From positions 496,001-560,000 of the forward strand of contig JAHYIO010000008.1 in assembly GCA_020543525.1 (NCBI GenBank): a stretch of 64,000 nucleotides of DNA. Direction: 5' to 3'. A program made the translations under genes and the position numbers. Below the pieces are notes generated by a model. That model saw nothing but the letters and a program-made list of their open reading frames with translations. It did not search any database and was not told the DNA's origin. Positions within the stretch are counted from its first letter, which is position 1. Every line of letters begins with the position of its first letter. The stretch is from Coriolopsis trogii. Taxonomy: Eukaryota > Basidiomycota > Agaricomycetes > Polyporales > Polyporaceae. Of this stretch, positions 12,132-23,778 are shown in pieces.

Positions 12132-14407
12132 CTACCGATGTTCCACGTGCACCTGCGCAACGAGCACCGCACAAGCTACGCCCATCGCGACGGCCGAGAT
12201 CGGCAAGTTGAGCAGCAAGAACTGGCGGGGGCGCACCCGGATGCCCTTCTGGCGGAGGATGCCGCGCCAGAGCAGGCCCGCGAGCGAGGCCGAGAAGGTG
12301 AGCGTGAACGCGCCAAAGTTGGAGCCGAGCGCGAGCGCGTAGATCGCCCCGTCGCGCGTGCGCGGGTCTAGGTCCACCGTCGACGAGGAGGACGAGGACG
12401 AGGACGAGGGCGGGGACGCCCAGAGCTGGAGGATGCGGGCGAGGAGGATCGTCGCGCCGATGTTCGTCCCGCAGAACTGTGGGAGAGAGGGAGCGGAATG
12501 TGAGCACTGGAACCTGCTGGAGAGACGCGCAGTGGAGCAGCGTGGATAGTGAAGGGACGGCGACTCACGTTGCACAACATGCAGGAGAGGAAGCCCATGC
12601 CGCCGATCGCGCCGAGCGTGCCCGTCCTGCGCACCCAGGCGGCCCACCAGCGCACGAAGAGCTCGACCCAGCCTTGGGAGGCGAGGCCTTGGACGAGGAT
12701 GAACATGAGGAAGGCGAAGGGGAGGAGCGTGAGTGGGAGGCGCGAGACGGTTTGCGTGACCGTCGGGAAGACGGACGTGAGCTTGGATACTCTTTGGAAG
12801 AGGGATAGGAGGCGGGGGGCGGTCGGTTTGGTAGGCGAGGATGAGAGAGAGACTGCTTCGGAGAGGGAAGGTGGAGCTGACGAGGGTAAAGTCGCCGATG
12901 GAGTACGCGAGGATAATTCTGCGAGCTCGAGTTGCTCCGGCGTCGAGCTCGTTGCCCTGGATGTATGCATCTGTCCGTTTATTTCTTGAGGCGACGTTGT
13001 ACTTCTGTCACCAGTTTCGTGCCGAGTCACATCGTCAGACGCCGCGGGTGCGCTGTTACTGTGGACGTGTGTCCTCCAGTCATGATGGAGGTCTCGAATG
13101 AGCATGATCACCGCGGGAGGAACGGTCACTTCCCATACTGGTACTCCAATCGTGCTCACGCCTACGAGCACGGCGAGCGTCGTGAGCATTAGTGCGCTGC
13201 CAAAGACCGCGCCGCGCTTGTCCACGAGGGTCGCCCGTACCTCTTCCGGAGTCAGGCCAATGTCGATACGTGCAGGTATGAGGGTGCGCGAGCGGAAGAG
13301 GAAGAGGAGTAATGGGAAGACAAACACTGCGGACGCGAGGAAGGGGATGACGACGTGTGCGGCGTACGACAGGAAGGAAAGAGAGAAGGCGCCAGAGAGG
13401 ACGAGGTTGGTCGGGTTGGAAGAGACGAGCACGACGGATGCTGGGACGGGGTTGTGCCTGCGTCAGTAACAGTCGTACAGGAGCATCTCTGATGAGCGTA
13501 CCCATGTTGGCCGCTGCGAATTGAGAGAAGATCCACGTGGTGGGCGGAGTGATTCTGCAGCAGTCAACAATAGTGAATCAAGCATGGTGAAATGCTCTGA
13601 GAGAGGTTTCGTGACACTCACCCCGCGACTCTGGTGAAGTAGGCCAAGAATGCGGTACCTGACAGAATAACCGGGTCCTGCAGAGTCGTCAGCTCCTCAA
13701 TACATCCATGCCCATGGCACTCACATTGCCGACCACGACGCCACAGACGAGAAAGAAGAGGTAGAGGTACGTAAACAATCTCCGTCCTGAAGCGCCGCCC
13801 TTGCTGGCGACCCAGAAGGCGAGGAAGCGGAAGAGACCAGTGGCATCCAAGGAGATGGAGATGTACGCCTGCGCGAAGTCTCGTCAGCCCGTAGCTCGTT
13901 CTGTGCATACCACAACAAGGCCGCAAGTAGACTCACAAGCGAGATGAAGAGGGCCATAATGTTCAGCGGTTGTATGCCGTCCGTTCCGACGATGCCATCC
14001 CTCACTGTGCGCCCATCAAAGACGCGCGCAGCAAGTAGGACGAGGACGGAAATGAGAGGAACGGAGATGAGGTTGAGGCGGACATATCTCGGTTTCGGGT
14101 TGGAGGGCGTGCGGCTGTCGCGGTTATGGACAAGCGTTAGGGTGTTGAAGACGTGATAAACGGTGTTGAGTAGAAGTCCGGGAATGGGTACGCGTAGAGG
14201 GAGAATAACGGCAAGGTCTATAGATGTGTATGGATGTGTCAGTGGCGCATCTCAGTGAGCAGAAGCGACACGAAATAGTACAAGAGGGGGCGTACTGGAG
14301 AGAAAGAAAAGGACGAGAGTCAAGATCGCGGGCCAATGGCCAACCAAAGATGACATGTCGCTCTCAGAGAATGTCAACATGGTACTTTTCGCGTTGCGCG
14401 ACGACAT
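12132..14407 (-). CDS. ArsB/NhaD-superfamily (citrate-transporter-like) membrane transporter
   Basis: Multi-pass ion or anion transporter, 620 residues. Seven exons: 14407-14296, 14217-13937, 13868-13725, 13677-13622, 13554-13502, 13440-12569 and 12476-12132; they sum to a multiple of three. The hallmark half-helix motif SSNPTNLVLSGAF is present, and the second repeat has GTNIGATILLARI, so both inverted-repeat cores of the IT superfamily are visible. About eleven hydrophobic segments can be counted. A loop of about 120 residues rich in Ser/Thr/Pro separates the halves and includes an acidic, histidine-containing stretch. Bacterial relatives export arsenite or exchange Na+/H+; the fungal substrate cannot be told from sequence. 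The gene converges on SWR1, with 252 nt between stop codons. First ATG chosen; an in-frame Met follows nine codons later. Confidence 0.82.
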
Positions 14408-14976
14408 TCAGATAGATAGCGAGTAGTGAACTCAGGCTCGAGGTCCCACCTACGCAGTCCAGACCTCTAGTAACTTAGCCTTACAGGATTAGCTGGGACT
14501 TGATAGATCAGCTAGGTCGTGGTCAGCAAAAACTTGACCTCGTGGAGCTAAACAAAGCGGTATCGGCTACACCAAACCCTGCCAACTTGTGCAAAAGAAG
14601 CGCCCATAAACCCTGCATCATGCTGAAGCAGATTCTACCCAAATGCGGCATGAAGCCAAACACAGCCAAAGCTGATCTGTGGCGCTTCCGCCACACTCAG
14701 CCCTCAACGCAAAGACTCAGCGCTTTCCAGCGTCCTCTAATCCTGGTGCGTGTCGACTCGCTTATCTTTCTCACTGATGGCATGTACTCATGTGTGAGTT
14801 TTGACAAGTCATATGGAGCCATTGACACCTGAGAACCAGGTCGGAGAAAATGTTCGGCAGGCAGCCAAACAGACAAACAGCAGAAACGAACGACTGGATT
14901 ACTGGTGAGAGGTCGCATGCCCAATTAAACAAAATGACGTATGGAGACTTGAGACGTCATCTTCCCAAGACTACAC
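14408..14976. other. intergenic, no gene seen
   Basis: Lies between the transporter start and the 3' end of the first secreted paralogue. No supported coding exon was found. Confidence 0.5.
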
Positions 14977-15723
14977 TTATTCGTTCAGGATAACGTGGAT
15001 GCGCACGGGGTAACAGGTGTCGAAGACGTAGCCGGAGTTCTCCTTGGCGCGGTAGACGACATCCATCGTGGCGGTGTCGTAGTCGCCACCCTTGCAGATG
15101 CTGAAGCTATCGGTGTCGCCATTGACAGCGAGCACTTGGACACCCGCGTCGATCTCCAACGTGGTTGCCTATGGCATCATGCGCACGCATTCGTCAGCAT
15201 CAGACGGAGAACGGGATTCGATAGGAGACGTACGACGCTGCACCACGACTGCGCCGAAGGCCCGGTGACGAAGGAGCCCTGCGCCCAGGTGATTGTCTTG
15301 CCTTCCGTGGCACCGCCGTTCACCTCGACGTCAGGGCTGGTGCCCTCGGGCTGGAGCGCGCCGTTCTCGAGGACGAATGCGCGGCGGCTGTCCTCGTACG
15401 GCAGCGAGTCCCAAGTCTGCGCTCAGCCAACAGGTAGAGTCAGCGTGTGTCGCGCATACCAGGGAAGCCAAGATGTGGAATCGTACCGAGAGCTTCCTAA
15501 GGGACAAGCCGCCCGTCGCGCCTGCAGAGGCCTGCGTGAGCGGGGCACCGAAGTGGTTCGAGTTGGGCAGCGTCGTGTTGTACGCAGCGAGGAGGAAGCG
15601 GCCGCGGGTGTCTTGGCCGGACGAACCGAAGTTCGCGCAGGCGTCGGACTGGCGGGCGACGAGCGGGGTCGCGGTCGCGGAGAGAGCGAAGGGGAGGAGA
15701 GCGGCGGCGGCGGCGAACTTCAT
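14977..15723 (-). CDS. secreted protein of unknown function, paralogue 1
   Basis: Family not recognised. Exons 15723-15487, 15416-15234 and 15168-14977, all phase 0, give 203 residues. A signal peptide (LLPFALSATATP) is followed by VARQ, a likely Kex2-type or signal processing point. The mature protein begins with SDACANFGSSGQDTRGRFLL, a segment also present in paralogue 3. Four cysteines are conserved with the paralogues: one near the mature start, one in the WCS motif ending exon 2, one in the SICKGG segment and one in DTCYPVRIHVIL at the end. The protein has no membrane anchor. It is predicted to be extracellular; role unknown. First exon is exactly 237 nt, as in both paralogues. Confidence 0.8.
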
Positions 15724-17481
15724 GATGACGGCGAACCTTGGAAGTGAGGTGAGTAAGAAGACGAAAAGGAGAGCTGTTAAAACCAGAAGGGTAGAGTAGA
15801 CGTGGAGCCTGAGGAAGGATGGTCGGGGCGAGATGGGTTATATACCCTCTTCCATGCACAACCTTTGTCGAAGGTAAGAGGCTTGGCGGCTTGCGATGGC
15901 CGTCGACTATGATGCACCGTGCATGGAACGGCAGCAGTTCTGCGTATTACCCTCTATAAGAGCAGTACCCGCGGATAGCGGTTTCCTCGCGCCGGTCTTC
16001 TGTTGCATATCGACCCGGGTAAGAACTCACTGCAAACATCACACCCCGCGTTCGAATAAACAGCGGTGCTTTGCTGACTATTTACCGACAAACGGCCCTT
16101 CTAAATGTTCGTCTCCATCCACATACTCATGGTCAAACGTGATCACCCTAAAATCTATCGCGCTGAATCCCCTGTTCTCTCCGTACAGCACAGAAGAGAC
16201 GGGACCCGCAACGCACGTTGCATGGTGGGTGCTAGCGCTTCCACTGGCCAAAGTCCGATAACTGCTTCCGTATCCGGGACTGTGGAGCTGAGCGGGTGTA
16301 CCGAACGTGATCGCTTGCGTACGTACGGAATATAGCTGTGCAGCTTGCGTGCGTACCCCTAAAACTGTGATGCACGCACGGTCATTGAGTGAACAAACGT
16401 ACACTCATCTCATATCTAGCTTTACAGAAGCCACCCGGTGCGGATAGTGGAGATATGCTCGCCGGCGTAACCTGCAGCTGGTTTTGTGCAGTTTGTCTCG
16501 GAGCCGCTATCTGCGTGCTACTATGCATACGAACTGCCCGTTGATACCTGAGGTATGTGTTGAAACATCATGCATGAGGAAGCTCTTGCACAGCAGGTCA
16601 CTATATCAGTCAATATGGACATAGCCTGCGAACGGTACTCTCTCGCTCCGGATCGACGGGAAGACGCTGGGGTGTAGCGGCTTCCCACGTAACAGGCCGT
16701 GTCGGTACTTGCAAGTCACCACCAGCCCACCTCCATCTTAGATCACATTGTGACCGGCGGCATGGCACTGCCCCGGTGGTCTATGAATGTTTCAACGCTG
16801 GACATTCAACCTTAGTCCCGGAAGTGCACTTCTCATTTTCGCGCAACACTGGTGAGCCATAGCCGTCCTGTATACACACCACTGAATTCGTATGAACCGC
16901 TCTCGCTCAGAGTCTGCCTATGCAGGTCAGTATGTCGGATCGGCTCGTCACGCTCCAGCGTTTGTACCTCGCTTGGCCGTCTCTATGCCGCAAGTCAGGG
17001 GCGCAGTCTGTAGGAGATATTCGAGGGGAGACTCCTCATTCGGATTCGTTCCGTCCTCACGAATCTATACACAAGCTCGTCACGACTTGAACGGTAGGCT
17101 AATTGCCTCTCATGATGCTTGGGGCGACCAAGTTCTTCGACGTCTGCGCTGCACCCCCGAACCTGCTATTCCAAGCCGTCCTGCCCTTACAAGTCGAAGC
17201 AATATAGACCCTTTTCTTTCAATAACTACTACTATCAAGGCATGCGCGTCAGGTCTGTCCTCGACTCACGACTCTACGACGACACCATCACATGTTGAAT
17301 CGTGGAGCCGCGTGAATTGGTCCCTGATTCCTTCATGATCTCGACGCAGCGAGCATGAATAGCAAACAACGAGTGTATTATTGGTGAGAGACTGGACCAC
17401 CTGATATGATAAAACTGATACGCCCCAAAATGTCCTCCCCATATGCGCAGAGTAGCTGAAGATATCCAAAGAGTAGCCCGC
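15724..17481. other. intergenic with promoter of paralogue 1
   Basis: TATATACC lies on the gene strand about 115 nt before the start of paralogue 1, followed by GTCTACTCTAC at 15801-15791. The remaining 1.6 kb shows no supported gene. Confidence 0.5.
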
Positions 17482-18247
17482 TTATTCGTCGAGTATGATG
17501 TGGACGCGGACGGGGTAGCAGGTATTGAAGACGTAGCCGAACACATTCTCCTTGGGGCGCCAGACGAGGTCATTCGTCGCGTTTTCCCTGTCACCGGCCT
17601 TGCAAAGGCTGAAGCCCTCGATGTCGCCGTTGACGGCGAGCACGTCGCCACCGGCCGGGGCGTCGATGAATTCGTTGGTGTGCTACGCCGAGACAATCAC
17701 TTAGCCTCCTTGAAGGTCACAGAGCCCCGACGAGGGAAAGAGCGAGCACGTACAACACTGCACCACTGGCGCGTCGGGGGCTGGACGCCGAAGATGGACT
17801 GGTCGAAGCGGATGTTGTCCCCTTCGTGGACCTCAGCGTTGGACACCTTGTCGCTCGTCGTGCCAAACGGTTGGAGGACGCCAACGTCGAGCTGGAACGT
17901 CGCGGCCGACGCACCCTGGGCCGATTCCTGAGTCTGTGTGCAGCACCGAGCGTAGCAGGCCGCGGTCAGCAAATGTACTTTGCCTCGGCGAGGGTCATAG
18001 CAGAGCGTACCGAGATCTTCTGCGATGAAGCGCCGCTGGTCGCGCCCGCGCCGGCGAGCGCAAGCCGGACACCCGCGGTGGGGAGCGCGCCGGAATCTGT
18101 GATGTTGGCGGCGGCGAGGAAGAATCGGCCCCTGGTGACGGTGCTGGATACGCCTAGCCCATCACAGTTGGTGTTCTGGCGGGCCACGAGCGGGGTCGCG
18201 GTAGCGGCGAGGGCAAAGGGGAGGAGGGCGATGACAGAGGCGAACAT
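17482..18247 (-). CDS. secreted protein of unknown function, paralogue 2
   Basis: Same architecture as paralogue 1: exons 18247-18011 (237 nt), 17927-17754 and 17682-17482, all phase 0, 203 residues. It has a signal peptide (LLPFALAATATP) then VARQ. The middle exon reads VGVLQPFGTTSDKVSN and ends in WCSV. The last exon has LAVNGDIEGFSLCK and ends NTCYPVRVHIILDE. The N-terminal third is the most diverged part: the NFGSSG segment of paralogue 1 is replaced by a Leu/Val-rich one. Four conserved cysteines are kept. No enzymatic motif is visible. Possibly a small structural or effector-like secreted protein (inference). Confidence 0.78.
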
Positions 18248-19081
18248 GATGATAGAAGAGGAAGGGTTGGTTGGGAGAGATGGAAAAGAAGCAGTGTTAG
18301 AAGTGGAAATGTAGAGTAGACTTTGAGCCCAGTGAGGACAACGGGTGTGGTGAGATCGCTTTTATACCTCCCTGACTGCTATGGCCGAAGAGCTGTCGCG
18401 GTCATAGACCGCCGAGCATTGTGCTCTGCTTGTCGTTCCGAGTGTTCAACCATCATAGTGCTGTGTTCTATATGCTAACGGCGCGTTTAACTAGCGGCGA
18501 CACTTCTCCATCGCCGGATGTGAGCTGTCGCCGCAAAGTTACAAGTAGGTAAGTTGGAGACATCTTCCCGTGGCCGTCAAGACCGCCATAAGCAACATCT
18601 ATGGACTAACTCACCTACAAGTCTCGTGTTCATACTTCAGGATAATGTGCTCAGACGCAATGCATCAAGCTATTGTATCCATGATTCACATCAGGACGCT
18701 ACACTCAATATCGTGACATCGCTTGCAAACAAGCCTGGCTCCGCAACGACCGGAAGAAGCTGTCCCATGTGGCTGGTCTCGCTACAGAATCATCAGAAGT
18801 AAGCCTGACTTTCATCCTGAATAGAGGATTGGATTCTCCGGAGCTCTCATCACTTCGTATGAATACGTCCAACCTGGAGGTCGACATCATAGCTGGTCGG
18901 CCCTCATGACTCTCGTCATACGAGTATTGCTTTCCTGTGCAGTAAAATATCACTTCGTTTCTCAGTTATCACGGCCTACCTGGTCATTGCGGATGCCGTT
19001 TGTTGACAGAGTCATAGAGAATCGGTAGAACGTCCAGAGCCGACAGAGAGCCTGAGATACAGCCTACATACACACAATCAT
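18248..19081. other. intergenic with promoter of paralogue 2
   Basis: TTTATACC lies about 115 nt upstream of paralogue 2 and GTCTACTCTAC at 18321-18311. An inverted pair GCGGCGAC / GTCGCCGC sits at about 18494-18534. Nothing else recognised. Confidence 0.45.
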
Positions 19082-19215
19082 TCAGCCTTCCTAATGTTCA
19101 GAGTCCCGGTGAGAGAGAGAGCGAGCACGTACAACACTCACCGGCGCATCGGGGTCTGGATACCGAAGACGGACTGGTCGAAGCGAACGTTGTCCTCTTC
19201 ATGGACTTCAGCGAC
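19082..19215 (-). pseudogene. relic of a fourth copy of the secreted-protein family
   Basis: The minus strand matches the 3' half of exon 2 and the following donor of paralogue 2: it reads AEVHEEDNVRFDQSVFGIQ, then TPMRR and a stop in place of the conserved WCSV. DNA similarity continues past the exon, through GTACGTGCTCGCTC, into the intron. No upstream or downstream exons are left. It is therefore a truncated genomic (not retro-) copy. Confidence 0.75.
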
Positions 19216-20130
19216 GGCCACTTCTCAGTTTCAAATGCAACTTGCCAGTGTGCCAGTCCCATACAGTATGAGTCCCCGATGTTGCTGCCACACACCGTTA
19301 TAGAAGATGTAGCCTCATTACACACAGCGACACGCTTGTGAAGGACCGTTGGACAATGTTGAGGGATATTTGCGATGCAAAGTGCACGTGGTGGTGGTGG
19401 CACACTGAGACACGGCTGCGAAGTGGCCGGGCCGGAAACTGCCCGACGCATCGATGGCCCAATTTGGAGTTGAAGACGCCCGTGACGTACATCTTCACCA
19501 ACCACCATGTCCGATGGACTGTGCCCGCAACTATACCCTGTGAGTAGCAGTATATACGTTGCAAATGTACTGAGGTGCTAACTACAAGCATTTTGAGGAC
19601 AAGTGGTCTGCATCGCGATGATTCTCCAGGACATCACCACAGATCTTCGACGAAGTCCTAGTACGGATTCCGAACATGGCTCCCCAGGCTATTCCTGACT
19701 CCTACCGCTCTCACAGACCATGAACCGAGTTGCGAATGTTGCTTGACTTTGAGATGATGCTATTTGAGACCTGAAATCATGACCGCGGGTTTCAAAGGCC
19801 AACTCACTTTCGAGGAATCAATCACGACCAGCTTTGGACCCAACCCCTCAATGGTATGACTCATGCCCACTCCAACTCGCGATCGGGATATCCAAATCTT
19901 CGTCAGCATACTCCCAGGAGGATTGTTTATTCTGCGTACAACCAGTGCGCGGACGCTGCTCGTCGTCGTAGGCGAACCACTCCTCTGCAAGTAATGCGCG
20001 CTTAATCGCGGAGATCGGTGTGGGTCAGCGCTTCACTGCACGGATATCGACGTGGGGCTGGACAGTAGCTTTGAGCAGCAGGAGGGAGACGAGTGCGTTA
20101 AGAGGCAGAGAGAGGTCCCTCTGGGACACG
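19216..20130. other. intergenic, no gene seen
   Basis: No exon with family similarity was found. The region ends in the aldo-keto reductase promoter. Confidence 0.45.
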
Positions 20131-20138
20131 TATAAAAG
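20131..20138 (+). promoter_or_regulatory. TATA box of the aldo-keto reductase gene
   Basis: TATAAAAG lies 103 nt upstream of the ATG at 20234, in the position expected for a fungal core promoter. Confidence 0.6.
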
Positions 20139-20233
20139 GGAGGGGAGGTCCCCTTGTTCCATCCAACAACCCAGACAGCTATACAACTCACTCTCACCGC
20201 TCTTCCTCAATCAACCATACACTCGCATTAGCT

Positions 20234-21875
20234 ATGGCCCCTCGTACACACCCCTGGGCTCCCCCCTCTGCCCCCCGCACTCCTCTCGGCCGGTACCGGG
20301 TGCTTGGCCCCCTTGCTGGAGTGCACGTCTCCCCGCTCTGCCTTGGAGCGATGAGCATCGGAGACAAGTGGTCGCAGTTCGGGATGGGCGCGATGGACAA
20401 GGAGGCGAGCTTCAAGATGCTCGATGCGTATTACGAAGCCGGCGGCAACTTCATCGACACGGCGAACAACTACCAGGACGAGACCTCGGAGGCGTTCGTC
20501 GGGGAGTGGATGGAGAAGCGCGGGGTCCGGGACCAGATGGTCATCGCTACCAAGGTATGCGCACGTGTGAGGCCGTAGCGGTCAGAACGGAGCGCTGATT
20601 GCTTTACAGTACACGGCGTGCTACAAGGTTCACGCGGACGAGTCGGAGCTGCCCCAGAGGGTGACCTATAGCGGGAACAACGTGAAGTCGATGATGATGT
20701 CAGTCGACGCGTCCTTGAAGAAGCTCCGCACCCATTACATCGACATCTTCTACGTTCATTGGGTACGATTCTTCACTATACCCGCTGGTATGTCTTCGTG
20801 GAGCCTGCTAAGCGTGACTTGTGGCTTAGTGGGACTGGGAGACCTCTCTTGAGGAGGTCATGAACGGCCTTCACACCCTGGTCACATCGGGCAAGGTCCT
20901 CTATCTCGTAAGTGGACGACGTCATCAAGCTGCCCGCGATATGCTCACACATCTCTTCACTGACGCACATAGGGTATCTCGGACACTCCTGCGTGGATCG
21001 TCCCGAAGGCGAACTTGTACGCCCGCCTCATGGGCAAGACGCCTTTCTCGATCTATCAAGGCATGTGGAACATTCTCCAGCGCGACTTCGAGCGCGATAT
21101 TGTACCCATGGCGCGCGAGGAAGGTGAGACTCCAGTCGCACATGTCTAGCACACATCTCACACGGAAAACCGACGGGTCTCGTGCAGGCATTGCCTTGGC
21201 GCCCTTCTCCGTGCTCGCTTCCGGCAAGATCCGCAGCGACGAGGAAGAGGAAAGACGTCGCCAGACAGGCGAGAGAGGTGCGTTCTCTCAGCTTCGGTCA
21301 ATCCTCGCCTCAGTGTGGTGTCTTGAACGGGTTCGTCATCTGTTGTGCTCAGGTCGGACCGTGTTTGGTATGGGATGGGAGCGCACAGAGGAACAGCGCA
21401 AGGTGTGCAAGGCGCTTGAGGAGGTGGCTAAGCAGGTCGGGGCGAAGAACATCCAGGCTGGTGAGTTCCATACAGCAACCGGACCACGATCGGGACGGGG
21501 TTACTAACGACTGTCTCGTCTGTTCGCAAACCCGCCTGCAGTCGCCATTGCCTACGTCATGCAGAAGACGCGTTACGTGTTCCCCATCATCGGAGGCCGC
21601 AAGCCGGAGCAGTTGTACGCCAACATCGAGGCGCTCAACGTCGCGCTGTCCGACGAGCAGATCGCGTACCTCGAGAGCATCGTGCCTCTCACTCCGGGCT
21701 TCCCGTACAATATGATTGTGAGTGCTGCCTCCCTCCTTCGGTCCAGGAGGGCTTCGTTGCTGACTCGACTGCGATGAAGGGCGACGGAACTGGAGACTAC
21801 CCGATCACCGCGAAGGCTGCTGGGGCTATGGACAGGTGGCCTCAGGCTCCCGCTATCCGCCCTCGCGTGGCCTGA
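20234..21875 (+). CDS. aldo-keto reductase, aryl-alcohol dehydrogenase (AAD) type
   Basis: Cytosolic NADP(H)-dependent oxidoreductase of the AKR9/AAD group, acting on aryl aldehydes and alcohols; in wood-decay fungi this class is linked to veratryl-type alcohol turnover. Eight exons (20234-20554, 20610-20762, 20830-20907, 20973-21123, 21188-21277, 21353-21460, 21542-21717, 21780-21875) give 390 residues, the usual length. Visible signatures: LGAMSIGD, the catalytic Asp/Tyr in [10 protein letters not shown], the catalytic Lys in VIATK, the His in [16 protein letters not shown], and the cofactor-binding [12 protein letters not shown] near the C-terminus. Exon lengths sum to a multiple of three. 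It interrupts the array of secreted paralogues and is on the opposite strand. Confidence 0.92.
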
Positions 21876-22989
21876 GCAAAGCTCTCCCTGAGAGTGTACG
21901 TGTACTAGTATCCACAGAGGTTCCATGTCCAGATTCATGTCTTGAATGAGCCAAGTTTCTCCCGAGCATCCAGACACTTGTCTTTACGAGAGGTTCATCC
22001 ATAACCACAATCCTATCTGCAACGAAGATAGGCAAGTGCCATCATGCATTGTGAGCCTGCTGGTCGGCACTTTGGGTTTGATGCGCCGAAGAAGCCTCAC
22101 GGTATCGTGAGTGTCGTTTGGAGAGAGAGAGGATGGATCGACGACGGTGAAGGATTTGGGGTAGAGATCGAGATGGCCAAGAGGCTCGCTGTCGGGAAGC
22201 CCGCGTGTATCCATCTAATTGCGACACGCCTGGCGACACTGGGCAATTCTCGACGATACCACAAGTCGGTACTTGCACGTCCTCCACTGACGTTCATCCC
22301 CTCTACGCATCGCATCGGTCCCCGTGTACTTCCTCTCCCAACGAAGGCATTGTCTTAGATCATTGTTGCATCTAGTGCAAACAGTCGTCGATGCAGCCCT
22401 GCCCAAGAGATGAAACGAACAAGAGCACGCTTCCAAACCGGCGCGCCCAACTCTAGCGGAATCGGCCCCGCCCTCCGCGAATCGGAACCTACCCAAAGCA
22501 CTCTACGGCACGAATACTCCACTCGGCGACGACAGCGAGAGGTCGGATGGAGCATACCGAGACACCAGCGACAGGAGAAGTCTGAAGCTGAGGAGAGCTC
22601 CGACGCCCTCTGGCGCACCGCGAGATGCCAACTCGGTAGTACAAGGCATGTAATGTGCGCATATACCCCAGGGCCCAGTCACCGTGTACGACCGACGCAG
22701 GCTAGTGACGAGCGGACGACTCGGAGACCGCCCAATGCTCGTTCACGGTCTCTACACCGGAGACGTACTCTCCCCATTCATCCGACGACCTCGGCAAATA
22801 CCACCGAGAAGGTCGCGCACACTCCTTCACGCAGCACGCAGAACAGCCCGCGAACAGTAGCAAATGAGCGTTTGGATGACTGGTACGAAACCGCACTACC
22901 CTTGATTAAAATAGAATACTATGAAGAGACGTCCCCAGACGTCCGTTCCTCGCGCGCCGAAGGGGAGGAAACCCGTACGGATCCGCCGC
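21876..22989. other. intergenic, no gene seen
   Basis: Contains a long Arg/Thr-rich open frame on the plus strand at about 22410-23006 that runs into the antisense of paralogue 3. Its composition and lack of similarity argue against a real gene. Confidence 0.45.
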
Positions 22990-23778
22990 TCATTCGCCGA
23001 GGATGATGTGCACGCGGACGGGGTAGCAGCTGTCGGTGACGTAGCCCCACGAGGGCTGCTCGGTGGGCCTCCACACGAGCTCCTCGCGCGCGTTGTCCCA
23101 GCTGCCCTCCCTGCAGATCTGGAAGCCGTCGACGTCGCCGTTGACCGCGAGGACGTCCACCCCGGCGTCGATCTCCAAGTTCGTGTGCTGCAAACGCACG
23201 GGTCTCTATTCAGCGCCGCTCTGAAGTACAGGGTAGAGAGGGGGGGGGAAGAGCGAGGAAGGGAGGGACGTACGACAGAGCACCACGCGTGCGTCGCGGG
23301 CTGGACGCCGAACATGGACTGGCTCCAGACGATCGTGGACCCCTCCTTGACGTCCGAGTTGGAGACCGTGTCAGAGGTCGTGCCGAACGGCTGGAGCGCG
23401 CCGTCGTCCAGGAAGAACGCCGCGCGGGGCGCGTCCGTCGTGAACACATCCGCGGCCTACAGACCGTGCGCGACGTGCGCATGCGTCGCTCGAGTCAGCG
23501 TGCGCGCGACATATACGTATACCGTGTCATGGGGGACGTACCACGATCTTCTGCGAGGACGCGCCGGTGGAGGCGCCGGCGCCGACGAGGCTCAGCGGGC
23601 GGCCAAAGTGGTTCGCGTTCGGGAGCGTGGTGTTGTACGCGGCGAGGAGGAAGCGGCCGCGCGTCGGGGAGCCGGACGAGCCGAACGCCGCGCAGGCGTC
23701 GGACTGGCGGGCGACGAGCGGGGTCGCTGCGGCGGAGAGCGCGAGGGGGAGGAGAGCGAGGAGGGAGGCGGCGAACAT
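22990..23778 (-). CDS. secreted protein of unknown function, paralogue 3
   Basis: Exons 23778-23542 (237 nt), 23456-23274 (183 nt) and 23187-22990, all phase 0, give 205 residues. The signal peptide (LLALLPLALSAAATP) and VARQSDAC start match paralogue 1, and exon 2 (GALQPFGTTSDTVSNSDV, then QPATHAWCSV) is closer to paralogue 2. The end is DSCYPVRVHIILGE. It keeps the four conserved cysteines. Codon use is strongly GC-rich in third positions, more than in paralogue 2, which suggests higher expression (inference). Function not recognised; an extracellular location is well supported. Confidence 0.8.

Noticed and set aside
22410..23006. Plus-strand Arg/Thr-rich frame
   Set aside because: Ends antisense to paralogue 3, with no similarity or promoter.
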